Notes under the pieces: model-generated
Databases searched by the model: none
The model's input: only the letters and a program-made list of their open reading frames with translations
What the model was told of the DNA's origin: nothing
Origin: Deltaproteobacteria bacterium
Lineage (GTDB): Bacteria > Myxococcota_A > Polyangia > GCA-2747355 > JADLHG01
NCBI GenBank assembly: GCA_020848905.1
Contig: JADLHG010000057.1
Span: forward strand, 62,001 to 126,000
Direction of reading: 5' to 3'
Length of the DNA stretch: 64,000 nucleotides
Made by a program: the position numbers and the translations under genes
Shown: positions 15,562 through 23,785 of the stretch, piece by piece
Layout: every line of letters begins with the position of its first letter
Numbering within the stretch: the first letter of the stretch is position 1

Positions 15562-17949
15562 GTGCGTCACGCCTTGCCATGGCTATCCATCTCCTTCGGG
15601 CTAGGCATCCTCGCGGGAGCAGGCACCGCGCTGCCGGGGACCGTCGTGACCAGAGCGCTGGTCGGTGCGTGCGTGCTGGGCCTGGCCGCCCTCGCCGCGC
15701 GGGGGCGACGCTGGGTGCTGCTCCTGCCGGTCGCGGCGTTCCTCGCCGGTCACGCGCGCGTCTCGGTGGTCATCGCGCCTCGCCGTGCCCCGTGCCACGT
15801 GGCGCACCACGTCTCCCGCGAACCGATGCAGCTCCATGCGGAGGTCGCGGACCTTCCGGTGCCGACGCACGACGGAACCCGGCAGCGACTTCGCGCCCTG
15901 GCCGGCGTTCGCGCGGGCGCCTCCCTTCCGCTCTGCGGGCACGTCGAGCTGCATCAGGGCCCCGGCGCGGTGACGCTCTGGCCCGGCGAGCGCGTCGTCT
16001 TGGGGGCACGCCTGCGCCCGGCGGTGGGACCGCGCAACCCGGACCTGCCTAGTCCGCAGCTCCGACGCCTATCGGAAGACGTGGGCGCGGTCGTGGTGGC
16101 CCGGCCTGATGAGACGCTCCTCGCGCACGCCGTCGGGCCCTCGTGGCTCAGGCGGCTTCGAGCGCGGGTGGCGACTCGAGTCAACGCGGCTCTCCCGACT
16201 CCGTCGGCGGGACGGGCGATCGTCTCCGCGCTCGTTCTGGGTGCGCGGGAGGAACTCAGCGGCGAGCAGGTGGATCGGTTCGCCCGTGCGGGAGTGGTGC
16301 ACCTGCTATCCGTGAGCGGCCTTCATCTGACCTTCGTGGCGGGCAGTCTCTTCGCGCTGCTCCTCTGGAGCCTGAGGCGGCTGCCCTGGCTCGCTGGCCG
16401 CCTCGATGTGCGGCCGGTCGCCGCTCTCGGCGCCGCCGCAGCGGCGATCCTCTACACCGCGCTGACCGGCGCCGAGAGCCCAACCGTCCGGGCCTGCGTG
16501 ATGTCCTGCGCGCTCTTCTGCGGGGTGCTCGCGGGGCGTCCGGGGGATGGCTGGAGAGGGCTGGCCGCTGCCGCGCTGCTCCTGCTCCTGCTCGATCCGG
16601 TGAACCTCTTCCGTCCGAGCTTCCAGCTGACCTTCGCCGCCATGACGGCCGTCGCCCTTTCCTCTCCTCGAGGCGACCCACGACCCGTCGGCCTGGTGCG
16701 TCGTTCCTGGCGGGCGACGCGCGCCCTCCTCGTAGGTACGGCTGCGGCCACGCTCCTCACCGCACCGATCGTGGCCCACCACTTCGGCAGCACCTCGGTC
16801 GTGGGATTGCTGGCCAATCTGCTCGCAGTCCCCTGGACCACCGCGGTGGTCATGCCCCTGGCCCTCGGAGGCGCCTTCCTCTCCACAACCGGGCTCCCCA
16901 TCGTCGCCACCCCTGTGCTCGAGGCGGCCGCGTGGAGCGCCGAGCAGCTCGACCGGATGGCCCACCACGCGGCGGCGCTGCCGGGGTCGGCGATCGCCTG
17001 TCGCCCGGGCTGGCCGGTCGCCTTGGGTCTCCTCGCGGTCGGACTTGCCGTCCTCACGCGGCGGCGGCTGCGCGTCCTGATGGGAGCGCTCGGAGGCCTC
17101 CTTCTCGCGGCGGCGTTCGCGGCTTCGCTCGCCGGCCGTAGCGGTCGCACTCTCGAGGCCACGGTCCTCGACGTGGGGCAGGGGGACAGCATCTACCTCC
17201 GCCTCCCCGGAGGAGAGGCGGTGCTCGTGGACGGCGGCGGCGTTCCCGGGAGCGCGTACGACGTCGGCGCCCGCCGCGTCGTACCGTTCCTGCGCGCCCA
17301 GAAAGTCCAGCGGGTGTCGCTCCTCGTGGCGACGCATCCGCACGCCGACCACGTCGCGGGGCTACTGGCGGTGCTCGACGGTGTGCCGGTGGACGAACTC
17401 TGGACCTGCTGGCACGACGAGCCCAGCGCGCTGCACGAGGCGCTGCTCGAAAGGGCGAGACGTCGCGGTGTCCCCGTGCGTCGCCCGCGCCTCTGGCGTC
17501 GTGGGGAGGTGACGGTGCGTCCGCTCTGGCCGGGCGGCGCGGAAGGTCACTGCGCGGACCCTTTCGCCTCCACGAACGACAACAGCATCGTCCTGCGCGT
17601 GGAGCACGGTCGGGCGTCCTTGATCCTGGCCGGCGACGTGGAGGCCGATAGCGAAGGGGCTCTCGTCCGACGGTACGGCGACGCGCTGCGGGCGACGGTT
17701 CTGAAGGTCTCGCACCACGGCAGCCGGACGAGCTCCACCGACAGCTGGCTGGCGGCGATATCACCGCAGCTGGCCGTCGTGTCGTGCGGTTTCGACAACG
17801 CGTTCGGCTTTCCGCACCCGGAGGTGCTCGAGCGGTATCGTGCGGCGCGCATTCCGCTCCTGCGCACCGATCGCCTGGGAGCCGTGCGCCTCCGGCTCGA
17901 GGCCTCGGGCGCGGCCTCCTGGACGGCCCCTTTCTCGCTCATCCCCTGA
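15562..17949 (+). CDS. comEC: ComEC/Rec2-type DNA uptake channel
   Basis: 795 residues with GTG start. An N-terminal soluble OB-like region is followed by the Competence membrane domain (about 225-500; VSGLHLTFVAGSLFALLLW is the signature) and a C-terminal metallo-beta-lactamase-like domain with THPHADHVAGL and HHGSRTSS. By family it carries single-stranded DNA across the inner membrane during natural transformation and may degrade one strand. Other competence genes are not in the window. It is divergent from the cupredoxin-like gene. Confidence 0.92.
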   Translation: MRHALPWLSISFGLGILAGAGTALPGTVVTRALVGACVLGLAALAARGRRWVLLLPVAAFLAGHARVSVVIAPRRAPCHVAHHVSREPMQLHAEVADLPVPTHDGTRQRLRALAGVRAGASLPLCGHVELHQGPGAVTLWPGERVVLGARLRPAVGPRNPDLPSPQLRRLSEDVGAVVVARPDETLLAHAVGPSWLRRLRARVATRVNAALPTPSAGRAIVSALVLGAREELSGEQVDRFARAGVVHLLSVSGLHLTFVAGSLFALLLWSLRRLPWLAGRLDVRPVAALGAAAAAILYTALTGAESPTVRACVMSCALFCGVLAGRPGDGWRGLAAAALLLLLLDPVNLFRPSFQLTFAAMTAVALSSPRGDPRPVGLVRRSWRATRALLVGTAAATLLTAPIVAHHFGSTSVVGLLANLLAVPWTTAVVMPLALGGAFLSTTGLPIVATPVLEAAAWSAEQLDRMAHHAAALPGSAIACRPGWPVALGLLAVGLAVLTRRRLRVLMGALGGLLLAAAFAASLAGRSGRTLEATVLDVGQGDSIYLRLPGGEAVLVDGGGVPGSAYDVGARRVVPFLRAQKVQRVSLLVATHPHADHVAGLLAVLDGVPVDELWTCWHDEPSALHEALLERARRRGVPVRRPRLWRRGEVTVRPLWPGGAEGHCADPFASTNDNSIVLRVEHGRASLILAGDVEADSEGALVRRYGDALRATVLKVSHHGSRTSSTDSWLAAISPQLAVVSCGFDNAFGFPHPEVLERYRAARIPLLRTDRLGAVRLRLEASGAASWTAPFSLIP

Positions 17950-17974
17950 GCGGCGCGCTTCGCCGGTGCGTCGA

Positions 17975-18003
17975 TTGACAGAGGGGAGGGGTCGCGCTAC
18001 ATC
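17975..18003 (+). promoter_or_regulatory. Promoter candidate for apbC-DUF971
   Basis: A perfect TTGACA (17975-17980), 17 bp, TACATC (17998-18003; weak -10). It lies 37 bp before the apbC ATG, between the comEC stop and apbC. Confidence 0.4.
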
Positions 18004-18039
18004 CCGTGCGGCGGCCTGGTCCGCCGTCGAGCACGAGCC

Positions 18040-19128
18040 ATGAGTCTCACCGAACACGCCGTCATCGGCGCCCTGCGTCCGATCCAGGATCCCGACCTCC
18101 GCAAGAGCATCGTGGACCTGGGTTTCATCAAGGAGCTCACGGTCCGTCAGGGCCGCGTGGCCTTCAAGCTGGAGCTGACGACCCCGGCCTGTCCGGTGAA
18201 GGACCAGCTCAAGGCGGCCTGCGTCGCGGCCGTCGAACGTCTCGACGGGGTGAAAGAGGTGCACGTCGAGATGACCGCCCAGACGCGCGGGGGCGGCGGC
18301 GCGGCGCGGCAGGTGCTCTCGGGCGTGAAGAACGTCATCGCGGTGGCGTCGGGAAAGGGTGGCGTGGCGAAGTCCACGACCGCCGTGAACCTGGCCCTCG
18401 CCCTGCGGCAGACGGGGGCCACGGTGGGCATCCTGGACGCCGACATCTACGGGCCGTCGGTCCCCACCATGATCCGCATGGAACGGGAGCCCGCCGGCAC
18501 CTCCGATCAGCGCATCATCCCGGCCGAGGGGCTCGGCCTGAAGGTCATCTCGATCGGCTTTTTCATGCCGCCCGACCGCGCGGCGATCCTCCGGGGGCCG
18601 ATGGTCTCGGGCTACGTGAGCCAGTTCCTGACCGGCGTCGAGTGGGGCCCCCTCGACTACCTGATCATCGACTACCCGCCGGGCACGGGCGACATCCAGC
18701 TCACCCTGTCGCAGCAGTGCCCCATCACGGGGGCCGTGGTCTGCACCACGCCGCAGGAGATCTCGCTCATCGACGTGCGGCGCGGGATCGCGATGTTCGA
18801 GACGACCAAGGTCCCCGTCCTCGGGGTGATCGAGACCATGAGCTACTTCATCTGCGACGGGTGCAACAAGCGCCACGACATCTTCCGCAGCGGTGGTGGG
18901 GAGCGCATCGCCCGACGCATCGGGGTGCCGTTCCTCGGGGCCGTGCCGATCGACCCCCTCGTGGCCGAGGACTCCGACACGGGCGTGCCGGTGATCGTCG
19001 GACATCCCGACTCGCCCGCGGCCAAGGCGTATCGCGAGCTGGCGGGCGCGGTCGCGGCCCAGCTCTCGATTCTGAACGTGGAGCGGGGGAGCTATCTCGA
19101 GACCTTCTCTCTCACCTGGAAGGCGTGA
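18040..19128 (+). CDS. apbC: ApbC/Mrp Fe-S cluster carrier ATPase
   Basis: 362 residues: an N-terminal MIP18/DUF59 domain (about 5-85, with the conserved TTPACPVKDQL) and a Mrp/NBP35-type P-loop ATPase. The deviant Walker A is SGKGGVAKST, with Ala where Gly is usual (GKGGVGKST). Other marks are DADIYGPSVPTM, DYPPGTGDIQLT and the ICDGCNK CxxC that holds the bridging cluster. The family transfers Fe-S clusters to target enzymes. The DUF971 gene follows after 2 nt and is a recurrent partner. Confidence 0.92.
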   Translation: MSLTEHAVIGALRPIQDPDLRKSIVDLGFIKELTVRQGRVAFKLELTTPACPVKDQLKAACVAAVERLDGVKEVHVEMTAQTRGGGGAARQVLSGVKNVIAVASGKGGVAKSTTAVNLALALRQTGATVGILDADIYGPSVPTMIRMEREPAGTSDQRIIPAEGLGLKVISIGFFMPPDRAAILRGPMVSGYVSQFLTGVEWGPLDYLIIDYPPGTGDIQLTLSQQCPITGAVVCTTPQEISLIDVRRGIAMFETTKVPVLGVIETMSYFICDGCNKRHDIFRSGGGERIARRIGVPFLGAVPIDPLVAEDSDTGVPVIVGHPDSPAAKAYRELAGAVAAQLSILNVERGSYLETFSLTWKA

Positions 19129-19130
19129 GC

Positions 19131-19466
19131 ATGACGGTCGACACCCAACCCCTGCTGGTGCGCAAGATCGAGCAACTCGACCAGTACCTTCTCGGGATCG
19201 AGTGGGTCGACGGGCACAAGAGCCGCTGGCGGCTCTCGCACCTCCGGCGCCACTGCCCCTGTGCTCTCTGCGTGGACGAGTGGACGGGCGAGAAGCGCCT
19301 GGACCCCGCGGCAGTGGACGAGAAGGTGGTGGCCACGGAGCTCCATTCCGTGGGTCGCTACGCGCTGGCGATTCACTTCACCGACGGCCACCAGTCGGGG
19401 ATCTTCCCCTTCACGCTGCTGCGAAGTCTCTGCCAGTGCGACGACTGCGCGAGCCGCGCGCGGTAG
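19131..19466 (+). CDS. DUF971 (GBBH-like N-terminal) protein
   Basis: A 111-residue protein with GIEWVDGHKSRWRLSHLRRH and FTDGHQSGIFPF, the GBBH-like N-terminal (DUF971) pattern. It has two Cys clusters, CPCALC and CQCDDC, which could bind zinc or an Fe-S cluster. The start lies 2 nt after the apbC stop codon, so the two are co-translated. The association with Mrp/ApbC suggests a role in Fe-S protein maturation, an inference from context. Confidence 0.82.
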   Translation: MTVDTQPLLVRKIEQLDQYLLGIEWVDGHKSRWRLSHLRRHCPCALCVDEWTGEKRLDPAAVDEKVVATELHSVGRYALAIHFTDGHQSGIFPFTLLRSLCQCDDCASRAR

Positions 19467-19473
19467 GCCGCGC

Positions 19474-20175
19474 TCAGAGTTCCTTGCGTAGGTAGGCGGT
19501 GGCGAGCGAGTCGGCGTATTCGTTCCAGCGCGCTCCGTCGTGGGCCTTGATCCACCGCAGGCTGACCTTCGGGTGGGCCTGCACGAGCGCGTAGAGCTCC
19601 TGGATGAGCTCCAGGTTCTTGATGGGGCCCGCCTTGCGGCGCCAGCCGTTTCTGCGCCAGCCCTCGACCCATTCCGTGAAGGTCTTCACGCAGAGCTCGC
19701 TGTCGGTCCAGACGGTCGTCTCGACGTCCGCGGGGAGAGTCCGATAGGCGGCGATGAGGGCGGTGAGCTCCATTCGGTTGTTGGTCGTCTGCGGGTCGTG
19801 TCCGTGGTCCTGCGCCACGACCTCGTTGTTCCGCACCCAGACCATGCCCCAGCCCCCGGGGCCGGGGTTGCCCGAGCACGCTCCGTCGGTAAAGACCCCC
19901 TCCGTCGGCCCGCCCGTGAAGCGGAGGAGCACCTCCGCCACGGGGAGGTTGAGCTCGGCGCTGACCGAGGCGCGACCGCTGCTGCGACCAATGCCCCCGT
20001 CGCGACCGCCCCGGGAGGGGGGCCCGCCGGAGCCGGCGCGGGTCTTCTTGGGGCCGTCCGCGTCGCGGCACTTCAGGCAGCGCTTGGGCTTCCAGCCGGG
20101 ATAGCGCTCCTGCACGGACGGTGGTAGGGAAAAGCTCGCGCCGCAGCGTTCGCAGCTATGGTCGGATGGCGGCAT
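19474..20175 (-). CDS. rnhA: Ribonuclease HI with N-terminal zinc-ribbon extension
   Basis: 233 residues from ATG 20175 (an earlier in-frame start at 20229 would add 18 residues of no evident value). The RNase H domain has the DEDD set: D in FTDGACSGNPGPGGWG, E in NNRMELTAL, D in WTDSELC and D in WNEYADSLA. A roughly 95-residue N-terminal extension begins with CERCG...CLKC, a four-Cys zinc ribbon, followed by a Gly/Arg-rich linker. It degrades RNA in RNA-DNA hybrids; the ribbon could aid nucleic acid binding. It is convergent with DUF971 (7 nt apart) and divergent from the TPR gene. Confidence 0.92.
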   Translation of the reverse strand: MPPSDHSCERCGASFSLPPSVQERYPGWKPKRCLKCRDADGPKKTRAGSGGPPSRGGRDGGIGRSSGRASVSAELNLPVAEVLLRFTGGPTEGVFTDGACSGNPGPGGWGMVWVRNNEVVAQDHGHDPQTTNNRMELTALIAAYRTLPADVETTVWTDSELCVKTFTEWVEGWRRNGWRRKAGPIKNLELIQELYALVQAHPKVSLRWIKAHDGARWNEYADSLATAYLRKEL

Positions 20176-20252
20176 TGGGGGCCTCGCACCGCGCCCGGCG
20201 TGCAACGATTCCAGCCGGACGGCGGACAACCTATATCACAGGAGGTGCCGCG

Positions 20253-21305
20253 ATGACGAAGGTCGTGCTGCTCGCTGCCCTGGTATCCATCGCGCTCGGC
20301 TGCGCGCACCGCGGAGGCATCAATCCCAAGGCCGCGCTCCACCAGCGGCGGGCGACGCAGCTCCTCACGGCGGATCGGTTGGACGAGGCGGAGGCCGAGC
20401 TGACGCTGGCTCTCGAGTACAACCCCCGTTACCCCGAGGCGCTGAACGGGCTCGGCCTCGTGGCCTTCCGGCGCGGCAGTCACGACGCGGCGGTGAACTA
20501 CTTCCGCGAGGCGATCGTGGCCTACCCCGACTTCGCCGAGGCGCACAATAACCTCGGGGTCGTGCTGCTCCAGCGCTACGACTTCGCCATGGCCCTCGAG
20601 AGCTTTCGCGCGGCGTTGGCCGTGGACCCCGGCTACGTGAACGCCCGGTACAACCTGGTTCTCACGCTCCTGCAGCTCGGCGACCTCGCCACGGGTCGAC
20701 GGGAGCTGCAGAAGGTCGTGGCGCTCGCGCCCCGACTGGCCGAAGCCCGCGCGGAGCTCGGCTGCCTGAGGCTGCAACTCGGCGACCGCGTGGCGGCCGA
20801 TCGCGAGCTGCGCCAGGCCCTCGCACTCGACCCGGCGCTGGGTGCTGCGCATCGCTGCCGGGGACGGCTACTCCGCGTGGCGGGAGATCTCCAGGCTGCG
20901 GAGGCGTCTCAGCGGTCGGCGTTGAAGGCCGACGCGAGCGATGCGGAGGCCCTCTACGAGCTGGGGCTCACGCTGGCCCTCGCGGGGCGCTCGGCGGACG
21001 CAGAGCGGGAGCTCGCGCAGCTTGTACGACGCAGGCCGCGCGCTGCCGAGGCGCATTTCGTCCTCGGCTACCTCCAGGCGAAGCGCGGGCGGACGGCCGA
21101 CGCGCGACGGGCCTTCGAGCTGGCTCTCGCCGTGCGACCGGACTACCCAGCGGCCCGCCTCGAACTCGCCGACCTCCTCGGTGCGATGGGGGATGCGCGA
21201 GGGGCGCGCGTCCACTACGAGGCCTTTCTGAAGCGCGTCCCCGTGGCCCTGTCCGAGCACCGCGCGCGCGTCGAGCAGTGGCTGAAGACGCACGGTCCGC
21301 AGTAG
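20253..21305 (+). CDS. TPR-repeat lipoprotein
   Basis: 350 residues. ATG 20253 follows AGGAGG by 8 nt and starts a lipoprotein signal (LLAALVSIALGC). The rest is about nine tetratricopeptide repeats, for example PEALNGLGLVAFRRGSHDAA and AEAHNNLGVVLLQRYDFAMA. It is a scaffold in the periplasm or on a membrane. It resembles PilF/Tgl-type pilotins in architecture, but there are no pilus genes here, so function is open. The FHA gene follows after 27 nt on the same strand. Confidence 0.82.
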   Translation: MTKVVLLAALVSIALGCAHRGGINPKAALHQRRATQLLTADRLDEAEAELTLALEYNPRYPEALNGLGLVAFRRGSHDAAVNYFREAIVAYPDFAEAHNNLGVVLLQRYDFAMALESFRAALAVDPGYVNARYNLVLTLLQLGDLATGRRELQKVVALAPRLAEARAELGCLRLQLGDRVAADRELRQALALDPALGAAHRCRGRLLRVAGDLQAAEASQRSALKADASDAEALYELGLTLALAGRSADAERELAQLVRRRPRAAEAHFVLGYLQAKRGRTADARRAFELALAVRPDYPAARLELADLLGAMGDARGARVHYEAFLKRVPVALSEHRARVEQWLKTHGPQ

Positions 21306-21332
21306 GCTCGAGCCGAGGACTGCGAGGATCCC

Positions 21333-22376
21333 GTGCCCCCTTCCACGCGCCCCATCTGCTTGACTGCGCAACGGGTGAGCCCGACGGCCGAAGGGGTGCC
21401 CTATGCCTATCACTTCGACCAGGACGAGGTACTGATCGGCCGCGCCGAGGGGGTGGAGGTGCGACTCCCCGATCCCGCCGTCTCCCTGGTCCACTTGCGC
21501 CTGTTGCGGAAGCGCGGACAGATCCTCGCGCTCGACCCGGGCTCGACGAACGGGACCTGGCTGGAGGGGGTGCGGCTCGTGGCCAACCGGCCGACCGTCG
21601 TGGCGACCGGCCAGCGTCTTCACCTCGGCCCCTTCGAGCTCGAGCTCCGTTCGGCGCTCGACCGGCCGGCGACCGCGCCGAAGGACACCGCGAGCTTCGC
21701 GCGCCAGATGGTGGCCGAGGTGCTCGGTGTGCTCGGAGCCCCCGAGAGGCCCCCGTATCTCGAGGTGCTGGGGGGGCCCCAGCGGGGGCAGCGACTGGAG
21801 GTGACCTCGGGAAGCGCGCCGCTCGTCCTCGGCCGGGACGAGGGCTGCGATTTCCGGCTCAGCGACGCGGACGCGAGCCGGCAGCACGTCGAGGTCGCGC
21901 GGCAGGGGGCGGAGGTCTTTGCGCGCGACCTGGGCAGCAAGAACGGTTTGCTCGTGAACGGTCACCGCGCGGAGGGGAGGAGGGCGCTGCGCCACGGAGA
22001 CCGGTTGCAGGTGGGGCAGACGCTGCTCCGTTTCGTCGACCCGACCGAGGAGTACCTCGAAGGGCTCGCCGCCGACGAGGACGCGGCGCGCGCGGCGGTC
22101 GGGGAGACCCCGTCGCCGCCGGACCTGGGGGAGTCGCTCGCGCCCTCGGCGGTGCCGGCCGCCTCCGTCGCCGCCGGGGAGGGCGGCGAACCGTCTCCGC
22201 CCGTGCAGGCGAACGGGGGGGGCGTGGTCCTCCCACCCTCCGTCGGGCAGCGACTCGCGCGACCCGACGAGCCAGTGCGCGAGGCGAGGGGACCGCGGCG
22301 CGACTGGGCTCTCGTGCTGGCCGGGGCGGTGCTCGTCGTCGCTGCCGCCGCGGCGATCCTCTATCTCGTGTGGTAG
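21333..22376 (+). CDS. Tandem FHA-domain protein with C-terminal membrane anchor
   Basis: 347 residues with GTG start. Two forkhead-associated domains: the first (about 20-105) has LIGRAEG and DPGSTNGTWLEG, the second (about 130-235) LGRDEGCDFRLSD, ASRQHVEV and DLGSKNGLLVNG. The second keeps the R...SxxH...N set of phosphothreonine binding; the first has VSLVHLRL in place of SRxH, so its binding site is partly degraded. A disordered linker is followed by a terminal helix (WALVLAGAVLVVAAAAAILYLVW). It would read Thr phosphorylation from kinases such as the two PEGA kinases in this window. Confidence 0.88.
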   Translation: MPPSTRPICLTAQRVSPTAEGVPYAYHFDQDEVLIGRAEGVEVRLPDPAVSLVHLRLLRKRGQILALDPGSTNGTWLEGVRLVANRPTVVATGQRLHLGPFELELRSALDRPATAPKDTASFARQMVAEVLGVLGAPERPPYLEVLGGPQRGQRLEVTSGSAPLVLGRDEGCDFRLSDADASRQHVEVARQGAEVFARDLGSKNGLLVNGHRAEGRRALRHGDRLQVGQTLLRFVDPTEEYLEGLAADEDAARAAVGETPSPPDLGESLAPSAVPAASVAAGEGGEPSPPVQANGGGVVLPPSVGQRLARPDEPVREARGPRRDWALVLAGAVLVVAAAAAILYLVW

Positions 22377-22409
22377 CCCCGCGCGCGCGGCAGGCCGGCC
22401 AAGTCCGTA

Positions 22410-23591
22410 TCAGTAGAGGAACGTATACAGCCGGTCGTCCAGCCCGCGCGCGAGGATCATGAGGTCGTTCCCCTCGGGGACCACGGCGGGACCGCTCGAG
22501 AGCCTGTTCACGTCGCCGAGCTGCTGCCAGGTGGACCACGTGGTGCCGTACGTGGAGCTCTTCCACAGCGCGTCGTTCTGTCCGCGCACGAACAGGTAGG
22601 TCATCCCCGAGCTCGCGCGGAGCATGCCGGGGCGCCCCAGCGTCTTGACGCCGGCGATCGTCGTCCAGCCGCTCCACGTCGTGCCCGTGAGGCGGTTCTC
22701 CACGAGGTCGCTGTTCCAGTCGCGGGCCACGATACGGATCGTGCCGGTCGAGCTACGCGTCACGGCGAGCCCGCTCGCCACGTCCTTGGCGCCGGGCACT
22801 TTGGTCCAGGTGGCCCAGCCCGTGGTCGTGCTGCTGGTCTGGTAGACGTCGCTGTCCACGCCCCTCACGAAGAGGCGGATCGTCGTTCCGTCGGTGACGG
22901 CCGCCGGCGCGTCCAGCGTCTTGCCGTCGGGGATCTGCTTCCACGACGCCCAGTAGCTGTAGGCGTACCGCGTCTCCCAAATCTCGTTATTGGCCAGGCG
23001 GGCGTAGACCCTCACGCCGCCGGTGGAGTCCACCGTCACGCCGAGCGCGCTCGTGGTGGTCTTCCCACCAGGGAGCTCGTTCCAACCCGACCAGCCGGAG
23101 GTTCGTCGCACGTTGTGCCAGATCTTGTTGTTGCCCACGCCGCGGACGACCAGGTGGAGCGCCCCGTTGGCGTCGAGCACGGCGCTCGGGCTGTCCGCCG
23201 TGAGGCCGTTTCCGGGGAGCGGCGCCCACACGACGCCGGAATCGGGTGCGACCCGCGCGTCCGGACGCCGCGCGTCGGGCGTGGGCTGCGGGACCCGCGA
23301 GTCCGGCGACCGCTTCGCGTCCCCCTTGATGGTGCTGTCGGTTGTGGCACGCGCGTCCGCGGTCCCCTCGGGGGCGCTGTCGGGCCAGAGGGGCCACTGG
23401 TCTGCTGTCCCGCCGAGGTCGTAGCGGGGCAGGTCGGCCGCGCCGGCGTCGCTCGCGTGCGGGCCGCCGGTGGGCGGCGCGTGCGTGTCGGGGTCAGCGC
23501 TCCCCGCGCAGCCTGAGAGGAGGGCCGCGCCCAGGAGCAGCATTCCGTGGCGCCTCGTGAAGGCCTTTCTGGTCTGGATCCCGTACCGCAT
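22410..23591 (-). CDS. Lectin-like beta-propeller lipoprotein
   Basis: 393 residues. A lipoprotein signal (MLLLGAALLSGC, near residue 28) is followed by a Pro/Asp-rich linker to about 120. At least five blades of about 50 residues follow, each with a W-x-x-W-x-x-L/I/V pattern (GWSGWNELPGGKT, YWASWKQIPDGKT, GWATWTKVPGAKD, TWSGWTTIAGVKT, TWSTWQQLGDV). This is the PLL/DUF346 fucose-lectin or tectonin-like propeller style. A surface sugar-binding role is likely; the ligand is not readable. Convergent with the FHA gene. Confidence 0.72.
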   Translation of the reverse strand: MRYGIQTRKAFTRRHGMLLLGAALLSGCAGSADPDTHAPPTGGPHASDAGAADLPRYDLGGTADQWPLWPDSAPEGTADARATTDSTIKGDAKRSPDSRVPQPTPDARRPDARVAPDSGVVWAPLPGNGLTADSPSAVLDANGALHLVVRGVGNNKIWHNVRRTSGWSGWNELPGGKTTTSALGVTVDSTGGVRVYARLANNEIWETRYAYSYWASWKQIPDGKTLDAPAAVTDGTTIRLFVRGVDSDVYQTSSTTTGWATWTKVPGAKDVASGLAVTRSSTGTIRIVARDWNSDLVENRLTGTTWSGWTTIAGVKTLGRPGMLRASSGMTYLFVRGQNDALWKSSTYGTTWSTWQQLGDVNRLSSGPAVVPEGNDLMILARGLDDRLYTFLY

Positions 23592-23785
23592 TGATGACCT
23601 TTCGTCCGTCGTGGACGATGCGGCACATGAGCAATGACCGTGCCCACGGCGGTGGGCAGCTAAGATCGCGAAGTGTCATTCCTCGACGGTTGCCCGACAG
23701 GTGTTGGTGGCTGACTTTTTCGGCCAGCCGGTGGCCTGCGTGGCCAGTTGGAGGGGGACGGTAGACCCCAGCGCGCGCGTGCCGG

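Noticed and set aside
23716-23740. Hairpin GGCCA/TGGCC with a T-run near the end of ffh
   Set aside because: The T-run lies on the 5' side of the hairpin on the plus strand and is an A-run for ffh, so it is not a terminator for ffh.
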